Shown here one piece after another: positions 1 to 5,805 of a stretch of 10,986 nucleotides of DNA. Source of the DNA: Persephonella sp. (GTDB lineage Bacteria; Aquificota; Aquificia; Aquificales; Hydrogenothermaceae). Numbering within the stretch: position 1 is the stretch's first letter; every line of letters starts with the position of its first letter. The notes under the pieces were generated by a model, which was given only the letters and a program-made list of their open reading frames with translations, ran no database searches and was not told the origin of the DNA. A program made the translations under genes and the position numbers. Location: NCBI GenBank assembly GCA_027081375.1, contig JALWKR010000256.1, positions 1-10,986 on the forward strand, read 5' to 3'.

Positions 1-95
1 CTGATGAGGTTGTAGCAGTTGTTCTAGAACCAGAAGTTGAAGCTGTTACTGAAGAAGAAGTTCCTGAAGAGGCTGTAGAAGAAACTAAAGAATGA
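1..95 (+). CDS. rplY: 50S ribosomal protein L25/Ctc family, C-terminal tail (partial)
   Basis: Only the last 30 codons are in the window; the gene begins upstream. The frame reads Asp-Glu-Val-Val-Ala-Val-Val, then a Glu/Val/Pro-rich acidic tail ending in TGA at 93-95. Long CTC-type L25 proteins, which bind 5S rRNA, characteristically end with such a stretch: a 'DEVVA.V' strand and a variable Glu-rich tail. The call also rests on context, because rplY is very often directly followed by pth. The TGA overlaps the pth start as ATGA (92-95), suggesting translational coupling. The family call comes from a short low-complexity tail, so it is probable rather than certain. Confidence 0.75.
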   Translation, partial: DEVVAVVLEPEVEAVTEEEVPEEAVEETKE

Positions 96-661
96 TAAAA
101 GCTGTTATTGGGTTAGGTAACCCTGGAAAACAATATGAAAAAACCCGCCACAACGTCGGCTTTATGGTGGTTGACGTTGTGGCTTCTTTATTAAAATGCC
201 CTAAAAAAATAAAAGAGTGCTGTTTTTCTCATATAGTAGAATGTCCTGATCACGATGTTATCCTTGTTAAACCCCAAACATATATGAACAACAGCGGTGT
301 TGCTGTTAAAAATCTCATTGAAGATTTAAACATAAAACCAGAAGAAATTCTTATAATTTATGATGATCTTGATCTTCCTCTTGGAACAATCAGATTACGA
401 AAAAAAGGTTCTAGTGGTGGTCACAGGGGAATTAAATCAATAATAGAAAATATTAAAACAGAAGATTTTCCTCGTCTGAAAATAGGTATTGGAAGACCTG
501 AAAGAAAAGAACAGGTAGCTGATTATGTTCTCTCTCCATTCTCAAAAAATGAACAGATTTTAGCAGAAAAAGTAATTTCTGAAGCAGCTGAGTGTGTTCT
601 TAATGTGTTAAAATATGGTGTTGATAAATCTATGAATTTTTGTAACAAAAAAATAGTATAA
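92..661 (+). CDS. pth: Peptidyl-tRNA hydrolase
   Basis: Cytoplasmic enzyme that hydrolyses the ester bond of peptidyl-tRNAs released prematurely from ribosomes, recycling tRNA. At 189 residues it has the usual length for the bacterial Pth family. The N-terminal signature GLGNPGKQY (7-15) contains Asn10 and is followed by TRHNVGF with the catalytic His20. The DDLDLPLG block (91-98) carries the Asp that polarises the histidine. The GGHRG block (109-113) has Arg112 where E. coli Pth has the substrate-contacting Asn114, a variation I recall from several other phyla. The start ATG overlaps the upstream rplY stop, with no strong ribosome binding site of its own, so coupled translation is likely. 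A 71-base gap separates it from rpsF. Confidence 0.97.
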   Translation: MIKAVIGLGNPGKQYEKTRHNVGFMVVDVVASLLKCPKKIKECCFSHIVECPDHDVILVKPQTYMNNSGVAVKNLIEDLNIKPEEILIIYDDLDLPLGTIRLRKKGSSGGHRGIKSIIENIKTEDFPRLKIGIGRPERKEQVADYVLSPFSKNEQILAEKVISEAAECVLNVLKYGVDKSMNFCNKKIV

Positions 662-668
662 AATCCTT

Positions 669-715
669 GCTTTCTCCTACTTTAAGGGGAAGGCTGATTT
701 TATTAAAAATCATCC
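669..715 (+). promoter_or_regulatory. Candidate structured leader of rpsF (alternative hairpins)
   Basis: The 71-base gap between pth and rpsF can fold in competing ways. Hairpin A pairs 669-677 (GCTTTCTCC) with 686-694 (GGGGAAGGC) around an 8-base loop: 9 bp including two G-U pairs, followed by TGATTTTATT. Hairpin B pairs 695-701 (TGATTTT) with 706-712 (AAAATCA) around a 4-base loop and can extend to 692-693/714-715 with one mismatch, overlapping A. In addition, TCTCCT (673-678) is complementary to the rpsF ribosome binding site AGGAGG (719-724). Leaders of rpsF in many bacteria are bound by the S6:S18 complex, but the CCG trinucleotide known from that motif is absent here. Function is inferred. 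Confidence 0.35.
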
Positions 716-718
716 AAA

Positions 719-724
719 AGGAGG
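719..724 (+). promoter_or_regulatory. Ribosome binding site that fixes the rpsF start
   Basis: AGGAGG lies 8 bases before the ATG at 733. The frame also stays open upstream to a TTG at 667, but that start has no ribosome binding site and would add 22 residues not seen in S6 proteins. The ATG at 733 is therefore chosen. Confidence 0.9.
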
Positions 725-732
725 TATTGCGT

Positions 733-1083
733 ATGCGTCATTATGAGTTAGTTTTTGTTTTGAAGCCTACCATGACTGAGGAAGAAATGGCTTCAAAAGT
801 GGAGCAAATTAAAAATTTAATCACATCAAACGGTGGAGAAATCTACCACGAGGAAAAATGGGGAAGAAGAACTTTAGCTTACCCTATTCAGAAGTTCAAT
901 AATGGATATTACTTTATCTTAAACTTTAAAACAGATAACTCTGAACTTCCTGGAAAGTTAGAGTACAACTTAAGATTAGATGAAGATGTTATTAGATTTT
1001 TAAACTTTAAAATTAAACCTCCAAAGAAAGAGGAAAAACAGGAGGCTCCAGCTGAAACTGCAGGTTCAGCAGAATCTGCATAA
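733..1083 (+). CDS. rpsF: 30S ribosomal protein S6
   Basis: Small-subunit protein that binds 16S rRNA in the platform as a heterodimer with S18, whose gene lies two genes downstream. The 116-residue product begins MRHYELVFVLKP, the first beta strand of the S6 ferredoxin-like fold. It continues with a helix (about 15-35), the GRRTLAYPIQKFNNGYY strand-turn block (45-61), and the C-terminal RLDEDVIRFL segment (81-90). A short Lys/Glu/Ala-rich tail (about 96-116) is probably disordered; such tails vary between species. It heads the classic rpsF-ssb-rpsR unit and is separated by 15 bases from ssb. The leader in front may be regulatory. The length with the ATG at 733 fits the family. Confidence 0.97.
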   Translation: MRHYELVFVLKPTMTEEEMASKVEQIKNLITSNGGEIYHEEKWGRRTLAYPIQKFNNGYYFILNFKTDNSELPGKLEYNLRLDEDVIRFLNFKIKPPKKEEKQEAPAETAGSAESA

Positions 1084-1098
1084 TTTAAGGAGTTTACT

Positions 1099-1518
1099 AT
1101 GTTAAACAAAGTTTTTTTAATTGGAAGACTTACAAGAGACCCTGAGATAAGATTTTTACCAAGTGGAACTCAGGTAACTACTTTTACTTTAGCTGTAAAC
1201 AGAGCTTATAAAACAAAAGATAGCTCTGATTGGAAAGAAGAGACATACTTTTTTGATGTAGAAGCTTTTGGATATCTTGCAGAAAGATTAGGAAAACAGT
1301 TAAATAAAGGAACACAGGTTTTAGTTGAAGGACAACTTAGACAGGATAAGTGGGAAACTCCATCAGGGGAAAAAAGAAGTAAAATAAAAATTGTTGCTGA
1401 TAAGGTAAATATGCTTTCTACTGCAAGAGCCGAAAAACAGGCTTCTGCACCTGAGGAACCTGCTATAGATTTTAGTGATACAGAAGATTTCACTTCTGAT
1501 GAAGATGTACCATTTTAA
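1099..1518 (+). CDS. ssb: Single-stranded DNA-binding protein
   Basis: Binds single-stranded DNA during replication, repair and recombination and recruits partner proteins through its C-terminal tip. The 139-residue protein has an OB fold (about 1-107): the LNKVFLIGRLTRDPE start, Trp45, the EETYFFDVEAFG block (48-58), the KGTQVLVEGQLRQDKW block (70-85) with Trp85, and the KIKIVADKV strand (95-103). A Glu/Asp/Ser/Pro-rich linker follows, ending in DEDVPF, a close match to the DDDIPF-type tip that docks partners such as RecQ, PriA and the polymerase chi subunit. AAGGAG (1087-1092) precedes the ATG. It sits between rpsF and rpsR, the standard order. Confidence 0.97.
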   Translation: MLNKVFLIGRLTRDPEIRFLPSGTQVTTFTLAVNRAYKTKDSSDWKEETYFFDVEAFGYLAERLGKQLNKGTQVLVEGQLRQDKWETPSGEKRSKIKIVADKVNMLSTARAEKQASAPEEPAIDFSDTEDFTSDEDVPF

Positions 1519-1531
1519 AATTTTAGAAACT

Positions 1532-1540
1532 AAAGGAGGT
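1532..1540 (+). promoter_or_regulatory. Strong ribosome binding site that selects the rpsR GTG start
   Basis: AAAGGAGGT lies 8 bases before a GTG at 1549. No ATG sits at a comparable distance in the frame, and the protein begins as expected for S18 from this GTG. Confidence 0.85.
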
Positions 1541-1548
1541 ATATAAAA

Positions 1549-1794
1549 GTGGCTAAGTCACCAACTACTCAAAATAGACCTTTCTTCCAAAAAAGGAAGA
1601 AATACTGCAAATTCTGTGCTGAAGGAAAAGAGCCTAACTATAAAGATGTTGAAATGTTAAAACAGTTTATCTCTGAAAGAGGAAAAATTATTCCTAGAAG
1701 AATTTCTGGTACATGTGGAAAACATCAGAGAAAACTTACAGTTGAAATTAAAAGAGCAAGACAACTTGCACTTTTACCTTACGTAATAATGTAG
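1549..1794 (+). CDS. rpsR: 30S ribosomal protein S18 (cysteine-containing form)
   Basis: Small-subunit platform protein and partner of S6. The 81-residue product starts at GTG behind a strong ribosome binding site. The conserved S18 core is present: KKYCKFC (17-23), [17 protein letters not shown] (31-47), the [15 protein letters not shown] block (49-63) and the basic helix [12 protein letters not shown] (67-78). Cys20 and Cys23 with Cys56 and His59 make a CxxC...CxxH set. That matches the 'C+' variant of S18 thought to bind zinc, as opposed to the cysteine-free variants used when zinc is scarce. Zinc binding is inferred from the motif. Its stop codon TAG is part of the ribosome binding site region of rplI, so the two are likely co-translated. 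Confidence 0.97.
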   Translation: MAKSPTTQNRPFFQKRKKYCKFCAEGKEPNYKDVEMLKQFISERGKIIPRRISGTCGKHQRKLTVEIKRARQLALLPYVIM

Positions 1795-1808
1795 GAGGTT
1801 GAGAGTAA

Positions 1809-2261
1809 ATGAAGGTTATACTTGCTAAAGATGTAGAAGGTTGGGGAACTATTGGAGATATTATAGAAGTTAAAAGAGGATTTGCTAGGAACTATCTAAT
1901 TCCTAAAGGTTTAGCTTATGAGGCTACAGATAGCAATATCAAAATGATACAGGAAGTCTTAAGACAAAAATCTAGAAAACTAGAGAGAGAAAAACAAAAA
2001 GCTCTTGAAATAGCTGAAAAGCTTAAAGGTCTTGAAATAGAGATTAAAAAACCTGTTGGAACAACAGGAAAACTTTATGGTTCAGTAACTACTTCTGACA
2101 TTGCTGAAGCTTTAAAAGAAAAAGGAATTGAAGTAGACAAGAAAAAAATAATGCTTAGAAGTCCTATTAGAAATATAGGAGCTTATAACATTGTTATTAG
2201 ACTTCACCCTGAAGTTAGCGAAACTATCAAAGTTCATATTGTTCCTGAAAACATTGAATAA
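1809..2261 (+). CDS. rplI: 50S ribosomal protein L9
   Basis: Large-subunit protein binding 23S rRNA near the L1 stalk base. The 150-residue length is typical. The N-terminal RNA-binding domain (1 to about 50) contains the family signature MKVILAKDVEGWGTIGD followed by VKRGFARNYLIPKGLA (22-37). A long Lys/Glu-rich helix (about 45-80) links it to the C-terminal domain, with GKLYGSVTTSDIAEAL (87-102) and the closing beta strands to residue 150. The ribosome binding site AGGAGG (1793-1798) overlaps the rpsR stop codon. It is the last gene of the plus-strand ribosomal cluster, followed within 4 bases by a terminator hairpin. dnaB, which often follows rplI in other bacteria, is not here. Confidence 0.97.
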   Translation: MKVILAKDVEGWGTIGDIIEVKRGFARNYLIPKGLAYEATDSNIKMIQEVLRQKSRKLEREKQKALEIAEKLKGLEIEIKKPVGTTGKLYGSVTTSDIAEALKEKGIEVDKKKIMLRSPIRNIGAYNIVIRLHPEVSETIKVHIVPENIE

Positions 2262-2264
2262 TAA

Positions 2265-2288
2265 AAAGAGGGGTTAAATCCCCTCTTT
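2265..2288. terminator. Shared (bidirectional) terminator hairpin between rplI and the thioredoxin-domain gene
   Basis: AAAGAGGGG (2265-2273) and CCCCTCTTT (2280-2288) form a perfect 9-bp stem with a 6-base loop. On the minus strand the stem runs straight into TTTTTAT, a good U tract. On the plus strand it is followed by a weaker TTTCATTTCT. The minus-strand gene's TAA stop (2274-2276) lies in the loop, and its last codons (Lys-Glu-Gly) form one arm, so the hairpin is partly coding. Confidence 0.85.
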
Positions 2289-4073
2289 CATTTCTCTATA
2301 GCTCTTTAGAATATTAAAAACTTCCTTTTGAAAGTTATCTTTTTCATCAATCCTTTTAAAACAAACTACAGGGTTGCATATGAATATCCCTTTTTCTGCT
2401 TTATATCCAAGATTTTTAATTCTTTCTTTATCTTTTAAAGGAATAAAATGAGAAAAAGCCCAAAAAGGAAAAACTTTAAAAGTTTTTATGTTTGTATTAA
2501 CGCTATTTCCTATTACATGAAGAGCTAAAGGAGGATTAAGGTAAAGATAGTAAGCTAAAGCTACACTTAGATTTGCCTTAGCTGGAAGTCTTTTTATTGT
2601 TTCATCTGCTATCTCTTTAAAACGATTTTCCCCTGTAAAAAGAGAAAGTTTATAAAGCTGTTTAGAAACTCTGTAGTTTAGATTTATAAGATCATCTACG
2701 AAAGATATATGATCAAAACTCAGTCCTACATTATCTTTGTCTGTAAATATTTTTGTTTTATGGGAATAGTATTTTTTTAGGAGAATGTCTACAAGCTTTT
2801 TAGCAGTTTCTAGATAAAAGATATTTCCTGTTATCTGATATGCAGTTAAAACAGCTTCTAAGGTATACACCTGCGTATGAAGGTAATATTTCTTTATATC
2901 TGGAGCATATTTAACTCCCTCTTCTGTTAAACCGTTCTTTAGAACACTTTCTAAAGTTTTTAGAGCTATATCTTTATACTTCTCTTCTTCTGTATAAGCA
3001 TAAGCGTAAAAAAGGGCATTTGACATAAGAGCGTTTGTTGAGAAGTATATGGATTTTTCAATGTTCGGACCATATCCTAAAATAGACACAACTGTTTCTC
3101 TCTCTTCTTTTCCCTTTGGAAAAAATTCCTCTCCTGACATTAGTATTGTTCCGTGCTCATCAACAATGTCTGCACCTTGGGAGTTATAAAAAAGGTTTTT
3201 CTCAGGATCATAAAGTTTATTTAACGCAAAATCTACTAAAGATAGTGCATACTCTTTATATTTTTTATCCTGTGTAAAAGAGTATCCATTAAAAAACAGT
3301 ATAGTTATCTCTCCCTGATCTTTTAAAAGTTTTTCATAGTGAGGGTGTGTCCAGTATTCTGTAGTTGAATATCTATAAATCCCTCCTTCAACTGGGTCTA
3401 TAATCCTGCTGTATCCATCTAACGTTTTTTTAACCATTTTATAGGCTATATCATTATCAAAAAGAGCATAAAGCATTAAAAAGTAAGGAAGTTCATCTAT
3501 TGGAAACTTTGGAGCTCCTATAAATCCTCCATACTCTTCATCAAACTTTAAATCCACATATCTAAAAGTTTTTTTTATAACTTTGTGATCTATCTGTTTT
3601 TTTCTTATCTTTTTTGAGAACCTTTTTAAGAAAGCTTCTTTTCTAAGTTTATTTCTTTCAGCTATCTGTTTTATCTCCTTATCAGGTAAGGAAATAAAGT
3701 ATTTTAGTAGTTTTACCATATCTTCAGGAGATATATATCTTCCTGAGCCCCACAGGATTTCTCCTTTTGAAGTTAGAATAACTGTTGTAGGTAAACCTCC
3801 TTGATTGTATTTTTTGTTAATGTCAGGATACTTCTCTGCATCAACTCTAACAGGAATGTAGTTTTTTTCTATAATAGAAATAACTGATTTATCCCTGTAT
3901 GTTGTGTTCTCTATAACATTACACCAGTGGCACCACTGGGCGTAAATATCCATTAAAATGAGCTTATTCTCTTTCTGAGCTTTTTTTAATCCTTCTTCAA
4001 AAGAATACCACTTTATTTCTGATGCAAATGAAAAAGATATAACTAGCAGAAATGCAAAGAGAAACTTTTTCAT
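2274..4073 (-). CDS. Exported thioredoxin-domain protein of the SPATA20/YyaL (DUF255) type
   Basis: The 599-residue product begins with a cleavable signal peptide (MKKFLFAFLLVISFSFAS, 1-18), so it probably acts in the periplasm. A thioredoxin-like domain (about 20-130) carries the redox motif CHWC (Cys48, Cys51) and the cis-proline GLPTT (Pro95). The rest resembles the helical-barrel part of SPATA20/YyaL proteins: GGFIGAPKFP (182-191), then YRYSTTEYW (233-241) and HPHYEKLLKDQ (243-253), matching the family's HRYS...PHFEKMLYDQ block. The C-terminal pair Cys566 and Cys571 matches the family's 'VC.N..C' block. The biochemical role of this family is not settled; a redox or carbohydrate-related function is a guess. 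It stands alone, with AAGGTG before the ATG, and ends in a shared terminator. Family call solid, function unknown. Confidence 0.85.
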   Translation of the reverse strand: MKKFLFAFLLVISFSFASEIKWYSFEEGLKKAQKENKLILMDIYAQWCHWCNVIENTTYRDKSVISIIEKNYIPVRVDAEKYPDINKKYNQGGLPTTVILTSKGEILWGSGRYISPEDMVKLLKYFISLPDKEIKQIAERNKLRKEAFLKRFSKKIRKKQIDHKVIKKTFRYVDLKFDEEYGGFIGAPKFPIDELPYFLMLYALFDNDIAYKMVKKTLDGYSRIIDPVEGGIYRYSTTEYWTHPHYEKLLKDQGEITILFFNGYSFTQDKKYKEYALSLVDFALNKLYDPEKNLFYNSQGADIVDEHGTILMSGEEFFPKGKEERETVVSILGYGPNIEKSIYFSTNALMSNALFYAYAYTEEEKYKDIALKTLESVLKNGLTEEGVKYAPDIKKYYLHTQVYTLEAVLTAYQITGNIFYLETAKKLVDILLKKYYSHKTKIFTDKDNVGLSFDHISFVDDLINLNYRVSKQLYKLSLFTGENRFKEIADETIKRLPAKANLSVALAYYLYLNPPLALHVIGNSVNTNIKTFKVFPFWAFSHFIPLKDKERIKNLGYKAEKGIFICNPVVCFKRIDEKDNFQKEVFNILKSYREMKEGI

Positions 4074-4104
4074 TTTTTCACCTTGTCAAAGAACTAATAT
4101 TTCA

Positions 4105-4135
4105 AGTATAGACAAAAGTTCCATAATATCTACAA
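4105..4135 (-). promoter_or_regulatory. Possible promoter of the thioredoxin-domain gene
   Basis: Read on the minus strand, TATACT (4105-4110) makes a good -10 box about 30 bases upstream of the start codon. A weak TTGTAG (4130-4135) lies 19 bases further up, a long spacer. The surrounding 116-base gap (4074-4189) shows no other gene and no convincing terminator for kdsB. Confidence 0.3.
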
Positions 4136-4189
4136 AGTAGCTCATACTGTTTTGAGGTTTTAAAGATTGTTTTTAGAATTGAAAGCAGA

Positions 4190-4936
4190 TTAGCCTTTAT
4201 AATCAACTAACTGACAGAACCTTTCAAAATCTTCTTTTGTGTCTATACCTAGAGTATCCTTTTTAGCCTGAAAAACTTTGATTTTGTAACCGTTATATAA
4301 AAGTCTAAGTTGCTCTAGCTTTTCTATTTCTTCCAGATAAGAAGGCTTTAATCTATACGCAAAATCCATAAGTACATCTTTTCTGTATCCATAAACCCCT
4401 ATATGCTTTTGAACAGGATTTTCAAAAGAGGAAATCATCTGAGAAAAATCTATATCTCTGTAGAAAGGAATTGGGCTTCTTGAAAAGTAAAGAGCATATC
4501 TGTTTTTGTCTAAAACAACCTTAACAACATTTGGATTAAGATAATCCTCTTCGTTTTTGATAGGAAAAGAGAGGGTAGTAATAGGAGATTCTTCAAGACC
4601 ATCAACAACCTTTTCAATATCCTCTGGGTCTAAAAGAGGTTCATCTCCCTGAACATTAATAATTTTTTCTTCATTTAATTCTTTTGCCACATATGCGACT
4701 CTATCACTTCCGCTTTTTAAATCTGAAGGGGTTAAAACAGCTTCTATCTTTTTTTCATTTTTGAAAATGTCTGCTATCTCCCTGCTATCAGTTGCAACAA
4801 TAACTTTATCTACATTTCTTACTTTTGATGCGTTTTCAGCAGTCCAGTAGATAACAGGCTTCCCCTTCACCTGAAGGAGAAGCTTGTTTTTTAGTCTAGT
4901 GGAGCCTTTTCTTGCTGGAATTATAATAACAGCCAT
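4190..4936 (-). CDS. kdsB: 3-deoxy-manno-octulosonate cytidylyltransferase (CMP-Kdo synthetase)
   Basis: Cytoplasmic enzyme that activates Kdo with CTP to give CMP-Kdo for the lipopolysaccharide inner core, so the organism has a Gram-negative outer membrane. The 248-residue length is typical. The nucleotide-binding signature is IIPARKGSTRLKNKLL (5-20). The GSDRV block (76-80) and NVQGDEPLL (94-102) with the metal-binding Asp98 follow. Then come RSPIPFYR (153-160), KHIGVYGYRKD (177-187), EKLEQLRLLYNGYKI (205-219) and the closing GIDTKEDFERF (230-240) with the second metal-ligand Asp. The ATG overlaps the thiG stop as TAATG, so translation is probably coupled to thiG. The closest alternative, a CMP-sialic acid-type synthetase, fits less well. 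Confidence 0.96.
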   Translation of the reverse strand: MAVIIIPARKGSTRLKNKLLLQVKGKPVIYWTAENASKVRNVDKVIVATDSREIADIFKNEKKIEAVLTPSDLKSGSDRVAYVAKELNEEKIINVQGDEPLLDPEDIEKVVDGLEESPITTLSFPIKNEEDYLNPNVVKVVLDKNRYALYFSRSPIPFYRDIDFSQMISSFENPVQKHIGVYGYRKDVLMDFAYRLKPSYLEEIEKLEQLRLLYNGYKIKVFQAKKDTLGIDTKEDFERFCQLVDYKG

Positions 4937-5736
4937 TATCTTCCTATTATTCCTTCCATTGGAGAAGATGCCGAAGCGTACATTTTCTTTGGAATTCTTC
5001 CTGCAAGATATGCAAGTCTTCCTGCTCTAACTGCATATTTCATAGCAACAGCCATCTTTATAGGGTCTTTTGCCTGTGCAATAGCTGTGTTCATAAGAAC
5101 ACCGTCTACTCCAAGTTCCATAACAATAGCTGCATCTGAAGCTGTTCCTATTCCTGCATCAACAATAACAGGAACGTTAACTGCCTCTTTTATGAAAAGA
5201 ATGTTGTATGGATTTTGAAGACCAAGACCTGAACCTATTGGAGCAGCAAGAGGCATAACAGCAGCACAGCCAATCTCTTCAAACTTTTTAGCCATCACAG
5301 GATCATCTGTAATATAAGGAAGAACAGTAAATCCTTCTTTTACAAGGATTTCAGCTGCTTTTAATGTCTCTATCATATCTGGATATAGAGTTTTCTGGTC
5401 TCCAATAACTTCAAGTTTTACAAATCCATGTCCAAGAGCTTCTCTTGCAAGTTTAGCTGTTAAAACAGCCTCTTCAGCTGTATAACAACCTGCAGTATTT
5501 GGAAGTATCATTACTTTTGAAGTGTCTATATAATCAAGGAGATTTGGTTTACTTGGGTCAGTTATATTTACTCTTCTTACAGCAACTGTTATCATTTCAG
5601 CACCAGATGCTTCTGTTGCCTTTGCAGTTTCTTCAAAATCTTTATATTTTCCTGAACCAACAATTAATCTTGATGTAAACTCTCTATCTCCTATTACAAG
5701 CTTGTCATCTTTAAAAAATTGCTCTTCATTAAACAT
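4936..5736 (-). CDS. thiG: Thiazole synthase (thiamine biosynthesis)
   Basis: Forms the thiazole phosphate moiety of thiamine from 1-deoxy-xylulose 5-phosphate, dehydroglycine and ThiS-thiocarboxylate in the cytoplasm. The TIM-barrel protein of 266 residues has the family blocks [10 protein letters not shown] (22-31), [10 protein letters not shown] (48-57), and HGFVKLEV (103-110), where Lys107 is the Schiff-base lysine. Further blocks are [11 protein letters not shown] (166-176), [12 protein letters not shown] (192-203), and [10 protein letters not shown] (211-220). The start is supported by AGAGGAGG about 8 bases upstream. thiS, thiH/thiO and thiF are not next to it; instead kdsB follows with a 1-base TAATG overlap. 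The upstream leader is short, and I see no TPP riboswitch in it. Confidence 0.96.
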   Translation of the reverse strand: MFNEEQFFKDDKLVIGDREFTSRLIVGSGKYKDFEETAKATEASGAEMITVAVRRVNITDPSKPNLLDYIDTSKVMILPNTAGCYTAEEAVLTAKLAREALGHGFVKLEVIGDQKTLYPDMIETLKAAEILVKEGFTVLPYITDDPVMAKKFEEIGCAAVMPLAAPIGSGLGLQNPYNILFIKEAVNVPVIVDAGIGTASDAAIVMELGVDGVLMNTAIAQAKDPIKMAVAMKYAVRAGRLAYLAGRIPKKMYASASSPMEGIIGR

Positions 5737-5766
5737 ACAACCTGCCTCCTCTAAGAAGTTTCAAAG

Positions 5767-5772
5767 ATTATA
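5767..5772 (-). promoter_or_regulatory. Possible -10 box of thiG
   Basis: The minus strand reads a perfect TATAAT here, about 30 bases before the thiG ATG, but no good -35 box lies 16-18 bases upstream (TTTCTT at 17). The box overlaps one arm of a 7-bp inverted repeat: AGATTAT at 5765-5771 and ATAATCT at 5796-5802. The 69-base czcA-thiG gap contains no strong terminator, so read-through from czcA is also possible. Confidence 0.35.
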
Positions 5773-5805
5773 ATATATTCATTTTTTTAAAGAAAATAAT
5801 CTAAA

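Noticed and set aside
667..732. Upstream TTG start for rpsF adding 22 residues
   Set aside because: No ribosome binding site at the TTG, the extension is unlike S6, and a strong AGGAGG sits at the right distance from the ATG at 733.
4130..4140. Small hairpin CTAC-AAA-GTAG in the kdsB to thioredoxin-gene gap as a terminator
   Set aside because: Only 4 bp with a 3-base loop and no T tract; too weak to claim.
5737..5805. TPP riboswitch before thiG
   Set aside because: The whole gap is 69 bases and AT-rich, without the conserved THI-box core elements; a TPP riboswitch needs more room than the leader allows.
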